Below, piece after piece: positions 43,331 to 53,228 of a DNA stretch of 64,000 nucleotides (the first letter of the stretch is position 1; the number at the start of each line of letters is the position of its first letter). Origin of the DNA: Desulfuromonadaceae bacterium (GTDB taxonomy: Bacteria > Desulfobacterota > Desulfuromonadia > Desulfuromonadales > Syntrophotaleaceae); contig SLLR01000020.1 of the NCBI GenBank assembly GCA_007134025.1, positions 17,511 through 81,510 of the forward strand, given 5' to 3'. The notes below the pieces were generated by a model, which was not told where the DNA came from, searched no databases, and saw only the letters and a list, made by a program, of their open reading frames with translations. The position numbers and the translations under genes were made by a program.

Positions 43331-44935
43331 ATGAATGGACAGATGACCCTGATACAGATCCTTCCTTATGTTCTGCCGCCGGTCCTGGGCGCGGTCATCG
43401 GTTATGTGACCAATTACATTGCCATCCGCATGTTGTTCAGGCCCTTGAAGCCCTGGCATGTCTTCGGCCTTCGTGTTCCGCTGACGCCGGGCATTATTCC
43501 ATCCAAGCGACAGGAACTGGCCCGCTCTATGGGCGGCGTGGTTGGATCCCATCTGCTGACCGCCCGGGATGTCGGCCTGGCCCTGGAAAAAGAGGGATTC
43601 CGGCGCGAATTGCAGCAGGCGGTTAACGACAAACTGGGCTTGTTTCTGGACCGGGATCTGGGACCGGTGGCCTCTCTGGTTCCGGAAAAATTTCAGGAAC
43701 GGTTTCGCGAACTGGTCGAGACCTTACGCTGGAAGGCCCTCAGGGCGCTTTTTGATTATCTGCAGGGAGAAGAATTTGGACGCAGCCTGCGGGATTTTCT
43801 GGAGCGCCGCAGCGACGAGTTTCTGCAGCGGAACCCTGCCAGCTTGCTGAGCGGCCCCAAGCGGATGCTGCTGATGGGGCACCTGGAGCGCAAATTGGCC
43901 GGGGTGCTGCGGTCGGAAGGAGCCGCCCGGGCGATAGAACGCCTGGTTGACGAACAGCTGGACAAGCTCCTCAGCGGCGAACAACCCCTTCGGGAGCTGC
44001 TACCGGAGCCTCTCGTCGAAGCGTTGTTGACGCAAATCGAAAAGGAGATTCCGGCGCTACTCGACCACTTCGGCGGGATGCTTTACGATCCCGAGTTTCG
44101 AGACCGCCTGGTAGAACGGGCCAGGGAAGCTCTAGGGCGCTTCATCTCCGGCCTGGGCCCCTTGTCAAGTCTGGTTTCCAACTTCATCAATCTGGACAGG
44201 ATCGAAGAAAAGCTGCCCGATTTTCTGGATCAGGCCGGGGATGAGATCTCCCGATGGCTGCGCGAGGACAAGACTCAGCAGCAGATAGCCGGCCTATTGC
44301 GAAAGCGGGTAGAGTCACTGCTGGAGCGTTCCCTTGCTTCCTTCGTCGAACCGCTTCCTTACGAGAAGGTTGCCGCGGCCCGGCGTTTTATTCAGAAGCA
44401 GGTGGTGGACTGGGTGCAGAGTCCCGCCGCCGGCCGGACCCTTCGGGGTCTACTGGACAGGGGCTTCGATGCTATCAAAGACCGCTCTTTCAACACCATG
44501 CTGGTCGCGGCGCTGCCGGCCGGCAGTGTCTCTCGCTTTCGCGAAAACCTGGCTTCCAGGCTGCTGGATTCCGTAACCAGTACGGCCTCCCGGGACGCCG
44601 TTGACCGACTGCTGTCGGCTCGGGTTGAGCAGTGGATTTTTCATCAACCCCTCGGTTGTCTTTCGGCCCGGCTGTCGGCCGATGTTCGCGGCGAGTTGCA
44701 GGAAGGGCTGTTTATCCACCTGGCCGAGTTGCTGAAAAAAGAGGTGCCGCAGTTGGTCGACACCCTGAACGTTCAGCGGGTGGTCGAAGAAAAGGTCAAC
44801 ACCCTCGATGTGCTTACCGTCGAGCGTCTGTTGCTCGATATAATGGAAGACCACTTCAAATACATCAATCTCTTCGGCGCTCTGCTCGGTGCCCTTATCG
44901 GCCTGGTGAATCTGTTGGTGCTGGGATTGACCTGA
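43331..44935 (+). CDS. DUF445-family membrane protein
   Basis: A 534-residue protein with one hydrophobic helix at each end and a long soluble middle. The N-terminal motif GYVTNYIAIRMLFRPLKPW and the C-terminal GALLGALIGLVNLLV are characteristic of DUF445/YheB proteins. The central part is helical and rich in charged residues (RERLVERAREALGR, LLERSLASFVEPL). The function is unknown; a scaffold or envelope role has been suggested for relatives. No good ribosome binding site is visible; TTG 43325 and ATG 43343 are alternatives. Confidence 0.85.
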   Translation: MNGQMTLIQILPYVLPPVLGAVIGYVTNYIAIRMLFRPLKPWHVFGLRVPLTPGIIPSKRQELARSMGGVVGSHLLTARDVGLALEKEGFRRELQQAVNDKLGLFLDRDLGPVASLVPEKFQERFRELVETLRWKALRALFDYLQGEEFGRSLRDFLERRSDEFLQRNPASLLSGPKRMLLMGHLERKLAGVLRSEGAARAIERLVDEQLDKLLSGEQPLRELLPEPLVEALLTQIEKEIPALLDHFGGMLYDPEFRDRLVERAREALGRFISGLGPLSSLVSNFINLDRIEEKLPDFLDQAGDEISRWLREDKTQQQIAGLLRKRVESLLERSLASFVEPLPYEKVAAARRFIQKQVVDWVQSPAAGRTLRGLLDRGFDAIKDRSFNTMLVAALPAGSVSRFRENLASRLLDSVTSTASRDAVDRLLSARVEQWIFHQPLGCLSARLSADVRGELQEGLFIHLAELLKKEVPQLVDTLNVQRVVEEKVNTLDVLTVERLLLDIMEDHFKYINLFGALLGALIGLVNLLVLGLT

Positions 44936-44976
44936 AGCGGGCCTCTCGGATCCCCGATGTGTCGCCCATAAACATA

Positions 44977-45010
44977 AAAAAACGCTGCGATGGAAACCGC
45001 AGCGTTTTTT
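44977..45010. terminator. Bidirectional rho-independent terminator
   Basis: AAAAAACGCTGCG (44977-44989) pairs with CGCAGCGTTTTTT (44998-45010) around an 8-base loop. It lies between the convergent DUF445 and hemL genes. Confidence 0.9.
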
Positions 45011-45039
45011 ATAACCAGCAATCCCGGTCTGCGCCGCTG

Positions 45040-46323
45040 TCAGATGGCGGCAAAAGCCTGGCGGGCTGCGGCGATAGTTCGGTCCAGGTCCTCCCGGCTG
45101 TGGGCAGCGCTTACAAAACCGGCTTCAAACTGCGAGGGGGCGAGGTGGATGCCGGCATTCAGCATGGCGCGAAAGAAGCGGCCAAAGGCTTCCGTGTCGC
45201 TGCGGGCGGCGTCGGCAAATGAGTGGACCGGTCCGGTCTGGAAGTAGGCGCAAAACATGGAGCCGATGCGCTGCAGGCAGACGGGTTGAGGGCTGCTTTC
45301 AGCCGCTGCCCGCAAGCCTTGTTCCAGATAGGCGCTGTTTTCCTCAAGGCGCCGGTAGAAATCCGGTTCCCGCAGCAGCTTGAGCGTGGCCAGCCCGGCG
45401 CTCATGGCCAGCGGATTGCCGGACAGGGTACCCGCTTGGTAGATAGGACCCTCCGGGGCCAGTTTCTCCATGATCTGCCGTTTGCCGCCGAAAACTCCTA
45501 CCGGCAGGCCGCCGCCGATGATCTTGCCCAGACAGGTCAGGTCGCCGCGCACGCCGTAGAGTTCCTGGGCGCCGCCATAGGCGAGGCGAAAGCCGGTCAT
45601 GACCTCGTCTATAATCAGCAGCAGGCCTTGTTGGTCGCAAAGGCTGCGCAGCCCTTCCAGGAAGCCGGCGCGCGGTGCGACGCAGCCCATGTTGCCGGCC
45701 ACCGGTTCCAGAATGATGGCCGCCAGATCCTCACCGTGGGTTCTGACAAGGGATTTCACCTCCTCCAGGTCGTTAAAGGAAGCGGTCAGGGTATGCCTGG
45801 CCAGGTCGGCGGGAACGCCGGGAGAGGTCGGCACTCCCAGCGTGGCGGCACCGCTGCCGGCTTTCACCAGCAGGCTGTCGGCATGGCCGTGATAACAGCC
45901 TTCGAATTTCAGAATCTTGTTGCGGCCGGTATAGCCACGGGCCAGGCGGATGGCGCTCATGGTGGCCTCGGTTCCGGAAGAGACCATCCGCACCTGTTCC
46001 ATGTTGGGGTAGGCGTCCCGCACCTGCTCGGCCAGCTCGATTTCCACAGCCGTGGGGGCGCCGAAGGAGGCTCCGTCGGCGGCGGCCCGGTACACGGCTT
46101 CAACCACCCGGGGATGGCTGTGGCCAAGAATCATCGGCCCCCAGGAACCCACATAATCGATGTAGACGTTGCCGTCCACATCAAACAGGGAGCTGCCGGC
46201 GGCCCGCTGAACAAACAGAGGTTCGCCACCTACCGACTTGAAGGCACGCACCGGACTGTTGACGCCACCGGGGATGACCTGTTTGGCACGCGTAAACAAG
46301 GCTTTTGATTGCGAGTGGATCAT
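45040..46323 (-). CDS. hemL: Glutamate-1-semialdehyde 2,1-aminomutase
   Basis: A 427-residue PLP enzyme forming 5-aminolevulinate for heme and siroheme. Diagnostic segments are [50 protein letters not shown] and the catalytic lysine in [17 protein letters not shown]. The length equals E. coli HemL. The start is the ATG at 46323 behind GGGAG; an upstream open stretch to 46362 is not family sequence. The C5 route to heme is expected in this lineage. Confidence 0.96.
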   Translation of the reverse strand: MIHSQSKALFTRAKQVIPGGVNSPVRAFKSVGGEPLFVQRAAGSSLFDVDGNVYIDYVGSWGPMILGHSHPRVVEAVYRAAADGASFGAPTAVEIELAEQVRDAYPNMEQVRMVSSGTEATMSAIRLARGYTGRNKILKFEGCYHGHADSLLVKAGSGAATLGVPTSPGVPADLARHTLTASFNDLEEVKSLVRTHGEDLAAIILEPVAGNMGCVAPRAGFLEGLRSLCDQQGLLLIIDEVMTGFRLAYGGAQELYGVRGDLTCLGKIIGGGLPVGVFGGKRQIMEKLAPEGPIYQAGTLSGNPLAMSAGLATLKLLREPDFYRRLEENSAYLEQGLRAAAESSPQPVCLQRIGSMFCAYFQTGPVHSFADAARSDTEAFGRFFRAMLNAGIHLAPSQFEAGFVSAAHSREDLDRTIAAARQAFAAI

Positions 46324-46510
46324 GAAGAAGACTCCCTGCTGATACGAAGAATAGAAAATCAAATCGCTAAAGCCGGCGTGCGCCAGCTTCCGTCTCCTGA
46401 TCTGCCCATCACAATGGACCGTTGAGCTGCTGTAAAAAAAGTTCGCGCCTTCAGGATGTCAAGACCCTGCATGAACGGTGTCGTTGCCTGTGGGGTTTTT
46501 GGTGCAGTCG

Positions 46511-48049
46511 TCAGTTGTGCAGGTTGTATTTTTTGATCTTGCGGTGCAGGGTGTTGCGGGCGATGCCCAGGGCGCGGGCTGTTTCGGTGATGTTCCAGCG
46601 ATGCTGGGCCAGGGTTTTTTTGATGGATGCCGCCTCGGACTCCTTGAGGCTGTCGCAGCCGGGCAAGGCGATGCCCTTTTTCCGCATGACCGAGCAGAGG
46701 CTTTCTTCCAGCCCCCGCAGAGAGTGAAGCAGTTGGGTGAGCTCGCCGCCGTTGAGCTTCTCCAGCACCTCCGGCTTGCCGTAATATTCCCAGAACTTTT
46801 CCAGGGTCGAGGGTTCACCGACGGCGTCAGGGGGCGGGGGATATTGACCCGAGACGTGCCGCACGGACACCGGGCGCGGTCGGCTGACGGTGAGTTTTCC
46901 GGTAAAGTGTTTGGGCAGTATGCGGCTGCCGTCACACAGGGCCACGGCCTGGCGCATGGTGTTGGCCAGTTCGCGAATGTTGCCCGGCCAGTCGTAGGCG
47001 CACAACAGTTCGTTGATTTCCGGGGCCAGGATCAGTTTCGGATTGAGCTGGCGGACAAAATGTTCCGCCAGCATGGGGATGTCTTCCTTGCGGGCGCGCA
47101 GTGGGGGGATGTCCAGCTTGACTACATTGAGACGGAAAAAAAGGTCCTCACGGAAATCCCGGCCGAGCATCGCCTGTTCCAGATCGACGTTGGAAGCGGA
47201 GATGACCCGCACGTCGCTGTGCACGATCTTCTCTCCGCCCAATCGCATGAATTCACCGGTTTCCAGCACCCGCAACAGCTTGACTTGAATGGCCAGGCTG
47301 GCTTCGCCGACTTCGTCCAGAAACAACGTGCCGTTGTTGGCCAGTTCGAATATGCCCCGGCGCATATTGCCCGCACCGGTAAAAGACCCCCGCTCGTGGC
47401 CAAACAGTTCACTCTCAAGCAGATTGTCGGACAAGGCGCCGCAGTTTATGGGAATAAACATCTGCTCGGCACGGTGGGAGGTCCCGTGTATGAAACGGGC
47501 CAGAACTTCCTTGCCGGTGCCCGTCTCTCCCTGAATCAGAATACTGATATCTTTACTCGCCAGACGGTAGGCCAGAGAGGCCAGCTGCCGCATGGAGGGT
47601 GTATTGCCGACCAGGAAACCCTGGGACTTGGCAATCTGGCACCACTCCTCCTCGTCCTTGCCCTTGTCTTTGGAAGCGGAGGCGGCCGCCTCCTGGATCA
47701 GCCATTGGATTTGCTTGATGTCGTCAAAAGGCTTTTCCACGTATTGATAAGCACCCATCTGCATGGCCCGCACCGCTGTCTGAATGGTGCTGAAGCCGGT
47801 CATGATAATGACCTCGCAATTGGGTTGCTTGCGCTTGATGTGTTTCAGCAGGGTCAGGCCGTCCGTGTCCGGCAGCTTCAGGTCGACCATAGCCACCTGA
47901 AAAGGCATGCCCTCCAGTGCCCGCAGGGCCTCATTTTCGCTGACGGCGGTCATCGTGCGACAGCCTTGGCGGTCCAGCAGACGGCGAAAGAAGTTACACA
48001 CGGATTCTTCGTCGTCGATGACCAGAACATTGATCGGTTGTGCGGCCAT
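46511..48049 (-). CDS. NtrC-family sigma-54-dependent response regulator
   Basis: A 512-residue transcription activator. The N-terminal receiver has Asp12/Asp13 and phosphoacceptor Asp56 (VDLKLPDTDG). The AAA+ domain follows, with Walker A GETGTGKEVL, the sigma-54 contact loop GSFTGA, and Walker B GTLFLDEVGEA. A Fis-type HTH closes the protein (WNITETARALGIARNTLHRK). It needs sigma-54 promoters to act. It lies 16 bases downstream of its presumed kinase. The start at 48049 is fixed by the receiver; a longer frame reads into the kinase gene. Candidate targets include the nearby adh promoter. Confidence 0.95.
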   Translation of the reverse strand: MAAQPINVLVIDDEESVCNFFRRLLDRQGCRTMTAVSENEALRALEGMPFQVAMVDLKLPDTDGLTLLKHIKRKQPNCEVIIMTGFSTIQTAVRAMQMGAYQYVEKPFDDIKQIQWLIQEAAASASKDKGKDEEEWCQIAKSQGFLVGNTPSMRQLASLAYRLASKDISILIQGETGTGKEVLARFIHGTSHRAEQMFIPINCGALSDNLLESELFGHERGSFTGAGNMRRGIFELANNGTLFLDEVGEASLAIQVKLLRVLETGEFMRLGGEKIVHSDVRVISASNVDLEQAMLGRDFREDLFFRLNVVKLDIPPLRARKEDIPMLAEHFVRQLNPKLILAPEINELLCAYDWPGNIRELANTMRQAVALCDGSRILPKHFTGKLTVSRPRPVSVRHVSGQYPPPPDAVGEPSTLEKFWEYYGKPEVLEKLNGGELTQLLHSLRGLEESLCSVMRKKGIALPGCDSLKESEAASIKKTLAQHRWNITETARALGIARNTLHRKIKKYNLHN

Positions 48050-48065
48050 GCTTCCCCTCGCTGTA

Positions 48066-49742
48066 TCAGATGGGTGGATGTTGATCTGCCGGCGGCAGGC
48101 GCAGGGAAAAACAGCTGCCTTGTCCCTGCGCGCTTTCCACTTCCAAGGTGCCGCCGTGAGCCTGGGCGATGCCAAAACTGACGGAAAGGCCAAGCCCGGT
48201 GCCTTTGGTTGCTTCCTTGCTGGTGTAAAAGGGTGTGAAAACATTTTCAAGCTTGTCTTTGGGAATCCCCGAACCGTTGTCCCGGACCGAAACCGTGACC
48301 CAGTCCTGATCCAGTCCCTGCTGCACAAAGGAAGTGACGAGAATGGTCTTGTCGCCCTCCTTGCCCGTCAGAGCGTCACGGGCGTTGATCAGCAGGTTGG
48401 TGACCACCTGTTGAATCTGTACACCGTTGGCGACGATCCGCGGCAGGTTGTCGGCCAGGTTTTTGACGATGGTGATCTGGGAGGGGTCGACGAGATAATT
48501 CACCAGGCTGAGCGCCTTTTCAATCTCCCGGTTCAGGTGGGTCGGCTCCATAGGAACCTGTTCCTGGCGGGAAAAAGTCAGCAGGTTTTGAATGATGCGT
48601 TTGCAGCGCAGACCGCAATCGGCGATTTCCTTGAGGGATTCGCCGTGCTCGGCGTTTCCCGCCAGCTCGGCATACAGGAGTTGGGCCGTTCCGATGACCA
48701 CGGTCATGGGGCTGTTCAACTCATGGGCCACGCCGGCCGCCATTTCGCCAATCGCGGCCAGCCGGGCGGAATGCAACAGTCGGGACTCCATCTGGGCTTT
48801 TTCGGTGATGTCTTTAATGATCACCGTCATGGCCGTCAGTTTCCGATCTTCACCCGCCACCGGGTAAAAAGACAAATCGAGTTGCCGATGGGTTCGAGTA
48901 GTCACGTGCCGATAGATGGGGCAAGGATCCCGAGTCAGGATCTGCATCGGGCACTGGGGGCAAGGGCTGCTGCGGCCATAGAGAGTCACATGACACTTCT
49001 GGCCCGGCTGTGGCGGCCGACCGTCGGGAAACAGGTCGGTCAGCGGGCTGTGGTTGTTAAGCTGAATGTTGTAGTCGGCGTCGATCAGCAGGATGGGATC
49101 GGTGACGGCGTTGAAGGTTGCCTCCCAGCCCTTTTGCGCCCGGGAAACCTCTTCGTAAAGCTGGACGTTCTGAATGCTGATGGCCAGCTGTTCAGCCAGA
49201 TGCTGGACGAAGCTGAGCTCTTCCTGGGTAAAGGCGGCGCTCTGGGAACTGCCGACCAGCAGCAGTCCCCGGGTCGCCCCCTTGTAGTAGAGGGGGGCCA
49301 TGACCAGTGAACGAACCCGCTCCGCCAGATGGGGATAGCCGGCCAGAAACGCATCATCCGCGGGTAAACCGTTCAGGATCAGCGCCTCGTTCAAGTGCAG
49401 GGGCTTCCAGAGGGCGGAGCTGGACGGCAGGGACTTGGACTGACGGGGATGAAAAGGTGGTAGCGCCTTGATGACCAGATCATCCTTCTGCAGCAGGGCC
49501 AGACCAAGCAGTTCGCAGGGAAGCGCCTCGGGCAACAACAGCTGAGCTTCGTTCAGCATCTCGTCGACGGACATCTCAAGATGCAGAGCTCGGGTCAGCC
49601 GATGAAGAATTTCCAGCCGTACATTCTGCCTGCGAATCTTTTCCTGACGTTTCTTCAGTTCGGCGTAATAGCTGAGTTTAGACGCGTTCACACCGGTCAA
49701 ATCGGCAAATAATCGGTGTTGGCCGTCAGGTTCTCGGGTCAC
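48066..49742 (-). CDS. Cytoplasmic GAF-PAS sensor histidine kinase
   Basis: A 558-residue kinase with no transmembrane helix. It has a coiled N-terminus (AELKKRQEKIRRQNVRLEIL), a GAF-like domain (about residues 45-195), a PAS domain (about residues 205-320, containing a CPQCP cysteine cluster), HisKA with the phosphorylated His in AAGVAHELNSP, and HATPase with DNGSGIP and GTGLGLS. The start is GTG at 49742, preceded by AAAGAGG. The GAF/PAS and the four-cysteine stretch suggest a small-molecule or redox signal. It forms an operon with the NtrC-type regulator. Confidence 0.93.
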   Translation of the reverse strand: MTREPDGQHRLFADLTGVNASKLSYYAELKKRQEKIRRQNVRLEILHRLTRALHLEMSVDEMLNEAQLLLPEALPCELLGLALLQKDDLVIKALPPFHPRQSKSLPSSSALWKPLHLNEALILNGLPADDAFLAGYPHLAERVRSLVMAPLYYKGATRGLLLVGSSQSAAFTQEELSFVQHLAEQLAISIQNVQLYEEVSRAQKGWEATFNAVTDPILLIDADYNIQLNNHSPLTDLFPDGRPPQPGQKCHVTLYGRSSPCPQCPMQILTRDPCPIYRHVTTRTHRQLDLSFYPVAGEDRKLTAMTVIIKDITEKAQMESRLLHSARLAAIGEMAAGVAHELNSPMTVVIGTAQLLYAELAGNAEHGESLKEIADCGLRCKRIIQNLLTFSRQEQVPMEPTHLNREIEKALSLVNYLVDPSQITIVKNLADNLPRIVANGVQIQQVVTNLLINARDALTGKEGDKTILVTSFVQQGLDQDWVTVSVRDNGSGIPKDKLENVFTPFYTSKEATKGTGLGLSVSFGIAQAHGGTLEVESAQGQGSCFSLRLPPADQHPPI

Positions 49743-49802
49743 TGCAGAAACCTCTTTCGGGAGACGGATAAGGGACGTGACAAGCTTTGATGCGACTTTG
49801 AA

Positions 49803-49818
49803 AGCGATGAGGGTGCCG
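49803..49818 (-). promoter_or_regulatory. Sigma-54-like promoter for the kinase/regulator operon
   Basis: On the minus strand the site reads CGGCACC-CTCA-TCGCT, matching the GG(-24)/GC(-12) pair with the required 10-base gap and 9 of the 12 specified consensus positions. It is about 60 bases before the kinase GTG, as needed for transcription of that operon. Confidence 0.45.
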
Positions 49819-49938
49819 CCGGCCTGCGGCTCCGATCATAACCCTGTTGTTTATTCTGTCTTGCCGTGGAATGTTTTTGCAAACAATCAAGCGTGAAAAA
49901 GAATCTTCATCCTGCCGCAGGGAAGGTAAAAAGATGAA

Positions 49939-51084
49939 TCACAAGGCCTTGCGGAACAATTCGGCGATGTCCTCGGGCGTCGCCGGGCGTGGATTGGTGG
50001 CGATGCATGCGTCCTTCATGACGTTATCGGTCAGACGCTGAAGCTGGTCTTCGGACAGTCCCAGATCTCTGAGGGACTGCTTCAGGCCGATATCGGCCAC
50101 CAGGTTGATGACAGCCTCGATAGCCTGCTCGGCAGAAGGATCCGTTTCATCGGGGCCTGCTTCGCCCATGGCCCGGGCGACCTGCTGAAACCGTGGCCGG
50201 CAGTCCGGCAGATTGAACTTCATGACATGAGGTAGCAGAATGGCGTTGGCCTCGCCGTAATGGGTGTCCATGAGCCCGCCGACCTGATGAGTCATGGCGT
50301 GATTGGCGCCGAGAATGGCGTTGGAAAAGGCGATGCCTGCATTGAGGCTCGCCAGAGCCATGTTGCTGTTGAGCCGGGGGTTGTGCCGGTCGACCACAGC
50401 CTGGCGCAGATTGGCAAAGACCAGTTTAATGGCATTCAGTGCGTGCAGGTCGGTCAGGGGGGTGGCGGCCAGGGAAACAAAGGCCTCAATCGCGTGAGCC
50501 AGGGCGTCAATGCCTGTTGTCGCCGCCAGGCGAGGTGATACGGTAGTCAGCAGATCGGGGTCGATAACCGCAATGTCAGGAATCAGGGAACGGGAGACAA
50601 AAAACATTTTGAGGCGCCGTCTGGTGTTGACTATGCGGGCGAACTGAGTCACTTCGGTCCCGGTTCCGGCGGTCGTCGGAACAATAATAATCGGTGGCAG
50701 GGGCTGATGAATCTTGTTGATGCCCTCGTAGTCCGACAGAGTACCGGGGTTGGTTGACAGCATGGCGACGACTTTCGCCAGATCGGCACAGCTGCCACCG
50801 CCCACGGCAACAACGGCATCGCAGCCTGAGCGCTGGTAGCGCGCCAGGGCCTGCGAGACCTCCTTGTCCTTGGGATTGGAACTGAGTTCGGAGAAAACCT
50901 CGAAATCGACGCCGGCCCCTTCTATTCGTGAGACGGTCTTGTCGATCCAGCCGGCTTCCAGAAGGCCCTTGTCGGTGACCAGAAGAACTTTAGACGCACC
51001 ACTACCCGCAACACTTTCGCCGATGTGCTGAAGCGAGCCCGAGCCAAAAATAACTTCCGGAATAACGAACTTGCTGATGTTCAT
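49939..51084 (-). CDS. Iron-containing alcohol dehydrogenase (second copy)
   Basis: A 381-residue group III (Fe-ADH) dehydrogenase that interconverts an alcohol and aldehyde with NAD(H). The nucleotide-binding GGGS is in AVGGGSCADLAK, and the metal ligands are Asp193, His197 (GIDALAHAIE), His262 and His275 (DTHYGEAN). ATG 51084 is preferred because MNISKFVIPEVIFG is the usual family start. It is clearly diverged from the paralogue at 53512. The gene lies between moeA and the kinase on the same strand; the substrate is unknown. Confidence 0.92.
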   Translation of the reverse strand: MNISKFVIPEVIFGSGSLQHIGESVAGSGASKVLLVTDKGLLEAGWIDKTVSRIEGAGVDFEVFSELSSNPKDKEVSQALARYQRSGCDAVVAVGGGSCADLAKVVAMLSTNPGTLSDYEGINKIHQPLPPIIIVPTTAGTGTEVTQFARIVNTRRRLKMFFVSRSLIPDIAVIDPDLLTTVSPRLAATTGIDALAHAIEAFVSLAATPLTDLHALNAIKLVFANLRQAVVDRHNPRLNSNMALASLNAGIAFSNAILGANHAMTHQVGGLMDTHYGEANAILLPHVMKFNLPDCRPRFQQVARAMGEAGPDETDPSAEQAIEAVINLVADIGLKQSLRDLGLSEDQLQRLTDNVMKDACIATNPRPATPEDIAELFRKAL

Positions 51085-51242
51085 GGTGTCGCCAACTGAG
51101 AGAGACACGGGAAAGAAATACAATGTGCGATTTCTTTCCTGATAAGAGCAGCATAAGTAACCAAAGTACACCTTAACGCCTCTGGCAGTCAACGAGATTG
51201 GATTTCGTATACTGCATGACTGGCTTTAGCCGGCCTTGCCAC

Positions 51243-52460
51243 TCAACAGGGAATCATGTCGACGTTGCCGCCCAGCAGATGAATGTAAACCTTGTCGCCG
51301 GCCTTGAAGCTGTCGAGGTCCTCCGGCAGAAGAGCCAGGGCATCGGCCTGGACCATGGTCTTCAAAATCCCGGTGTTTTGGTCTCCGGAGCACCGTGCCA
51401 GGTACCTGCCGTCCCGTACCTCGATGCTGACCCGCTGGAAATTCAGTACGCCGAGCCGTTTTTTGGTCAAATCCGTCAGCAGGGTTGCCTCAATCAGAGG
51501 CTTGATGACCCGGTGGTGGCCCATCATTTTCAGCAGGGCGGGCCGAGCCAGTTCCTCAAAGGTCACCATGGTTGAAACGGGGTTGCCGGGCAGGCAGAAA
51601 ACCGGGGTCTGGCCGTGCAGGGCGAAGGTGGTCGGCCGGCCGGGCTTGATGTCTACCCGGCAAAACAGGGTCTCCGCCCCCAGTTCCTCCAGGACGCTTC
51701 GAACAAAATCACGGTCACCGGCGGAAACGCCGGCAGAAGTGATCAAAACGTCGGCTTTGAGTCCTTCCAGAACCTTTTCCCGAGTGCATTCGGGAGTGTC
51801 GCGGGCGATGCCGAGTAAAGTCGGTTGTGCACCCAGTTCCTTGATGGCGGCGGCCAGGGTCAGCGTGTTGCTGTTGATGATCCTGTCCTCAGCCAGGCAT
51901 TCTCCCGGTTCAACCAACTCATCCCCGGTAGCCAGAATCGCTACCCGAGGCGGTCGGTAAACGGAAACAAAAATTTTACCGAAGGAAGCCAGCATGCCGA
52001 TTTCGGCCGGACGCAGCAGGGTGCCGCGGCTGATAACGCACTCGCCGGCCTGCACGTCTTCGCCCCTTAGCCGGACATGGGCGCCGGCCTTAACCCCCGC
52101 AGGGAAACAGACTCCATCCTCGGTCTCCGTCACATCTTCAACTGGCACGACCGTGTCAGCGCCTTCCGGCATGGGTGCTCCGGTCATAATTTTAGCGGCG
52201 GTCCCCGGTTTCAGCGACGTGCCAAGAGAGCCGCCGGCGGGAATAAAGCCCTCGATGGGCAGGGTGGCCTGTTGCGCGCAATCCATAGCCCGCAGGGCAT
52301 AGCCGTCCATGGCTGAGTTGGTGACTCTGGGCAGATCCCAGGGGGCCGTGACGTCTTCCGCCAGAATGCGGCCTACCGCCTCCAGGATCGACAGGCGCTC
52401 GATGCCGACAGTGGATACATGATTGAGGACGATGGCGCGGGCTTCTTCAAAAAGGGGCAT
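51243..52460 (-). CDS. moeA: Molybdopterin molybdotransferase MoeA
   Basis: A 405-residue enzyme that inserts molybdate (or tungstate in related proteins) into adenylylated molybdopterin. Motifs include LPRVTNSAMDGYALR, AKIMTGAPMP, TSAGVSAGDRDFV and FCLPGNPVSTMVTFEE. Other cofactor genes are not contiguous, but a MoaD-like and a ThiF-like gene occur elsewhere in the window. It may be co-transcribed with the second Fe-ADH 158 bases downstream, although the gap is long. Confidence 0.95.
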   Translation of the reverse strand: MPLFEEARAIVLNHVSTVGIERLSILEAVGRILAEDVTAPWDLPRVTNSAMDGYALRAMDCAQQATLPIEGFIPAGGSLGTSLKPGTAAKIMTGAPMPEGADTVVPVEDVTETEDGVCFPAGVKAGAHVRLRGEDVQAGECVISRGTLLRPAEIGMLASFGKIFVSVYRPPRVAILATGDELVEPGECLAEDRIINSNTLTLAAAIKELGAQPTLLGIARDTPECTREKVLEGLKADVLITSAGVSAGDRDFVRSVLEELGAETLFCRVDIKPGRPTTFALHGQTPVFCLPGNPVSTMVTFEELARPALLKMMGHHRVIKPLIEATLLTDLTKKRLGVLNFQRVSIEVRDGRYLARCSGDQNTGILKTMVQADALALLPEDLDSFKAGDKVYIHLLGGNVDMIPC

Positions 52461-52707
52461 GGTCGATATTCTCCAGAAAAGGGGCGTTAACAGAACGAAA
52501 ATAAAACGCTGCTATGCTTGCCGCAGGAAATTGAAATTCTCAGTGCGGGTCAGCCGGCCCCGCGCAACGAAAAAAACAAGTTGAATAGAAAGTAGCGACA
52601 ATGCTTGGTCTTGCACGGGTGAGGATGGGCCCGGACATCCTTTGACGTGGGCGGTTTGATTCACACTGCGACCAGGAAGTTATGGCCGGACTGAATAAAG
52701 ACACAAA

Positions 52708-52785
52708 GCCGGCAGTTGCAAGGAGTCCTGACGGGAGGGCTTCAGCTCCGCGACGCAGAGATTTCGGCAACAGCGCTGTGCCGGC
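52708..52785 (+). ncRNA. Candidate structured RNA upstream of adh
   Basis: GCCGGCAGTTGC (52708-52719) can pair with GCAAC (52767-52771) and, after a 7-base bulge, TGCCGGC (52779-52785), closing a domain with internal GGAG/CTCC pairing. A terminator-like hairpin lies 150 bases downstream. No known RNA class was recognised. The promoter of this transcript is unclear, so it may be an sRNA, a leader or chance pairing. Confidence 0.3.
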
Positions 52786-52930
52786 GGAAGCTTATTGCAG
52801 AGCCGACGATTTTGAATCCGAAACGCTGTGCGTGGAGTCAGGTAAGCCCGCCGCTTCCGAAAAAGAACTATATAAGAACATATTCATGCTCGTCACACGA
52901 ATGACCACAAAAAGCTACCTCAAGGGTCGA

Positions 52931-52956
52931 CGGTTTTCAATATAAAACCGGTTTTT
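52931..52956 (+). terminator. Rho-independent terminator in the moeA-adh interval
   Basis: CGGTTTT (52931-52937) pairs with AAAACCG (52944-52950), followed by GTTTTT. It implies a transcript ending here on the plus strand, although no gene is recognised before it. Confidence 0.55.
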
Positions 52957-53049
52957 CGTGAAACCCGCCAGGGGAGAGAACCCCACTGATTATTCAAAAA
53001 ATCGCGCAAAAATCGCACACTTTTTTGAAGAGCTAGTGCAATAGTGAGA

Positions 53050-53066
53050 CAATTTGCACCAAATTG
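53050..53066. promoter_or_regulatory. Inverted repeat, possible upstream activator site
   Basis: CAATTTG (53050-53056) and CAAATTG (53060-53066) are perfect inverted 7-mers around CAC. A GTGCAA/TTGCAC pair (53036-53041, 53054-53059) interleaves with it. The distance to the sigma-54 promoter is about 200 bases, possible for an enhancer-binding protein. Confidence 0.4.
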
Positions 53067-53197
53067 CCAATATGGCTACGACTGTTGTTGGTAGAAAGGT
53101 GGCATGACAAGCCGCCAGCCCCGTTCATTGCAGTCAAACAGGGCTTTATCGTATTGTTGCATATCAAAGCCAAGGCGGGGTAAAGACTGGCCTTTCT

Positions 53198-53228
53198 GGG
53201 GGTAAATATGCGGGTGAAATGGACCCCC
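53198..53228. promoter_or_regulatory. GGGGGT/ACCCCC inverted repeat, possible enhancer site
   Basis: GGGGGT at 53198-53203 and ACCCCC at 53223-53228. Its centre is about 75 bases upstream of the expected sigma-54 start site, the usual range for NtrC-type activators. Confidence 0.35.

Noticed and set aside
46478..48181. Long open frame of 567 codons antisense to the sigma-54 regulator
   Set aside because: It is an antisense shadow of the NtrC-type gene, which has complete motifs on the other strand.
52700..52790. Cyclic di-GMP (GEMM) or cobalamin riboswitch in the moeA-adh gap
   Set aside because: Fragments such as GCGACGCAGAG and AGTCAGG recall parts of these motifs, but the remaining conserved boxes are absent or misplaced.
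52682..52945. An 87-codon open reading frame upstream of adh
   Set aside because: The AGGAAG lies only two bases before the ATG, the translation resembles no protein and has mixed composition, and the stop lies inside a terminator. A non-coding reading is preferred.
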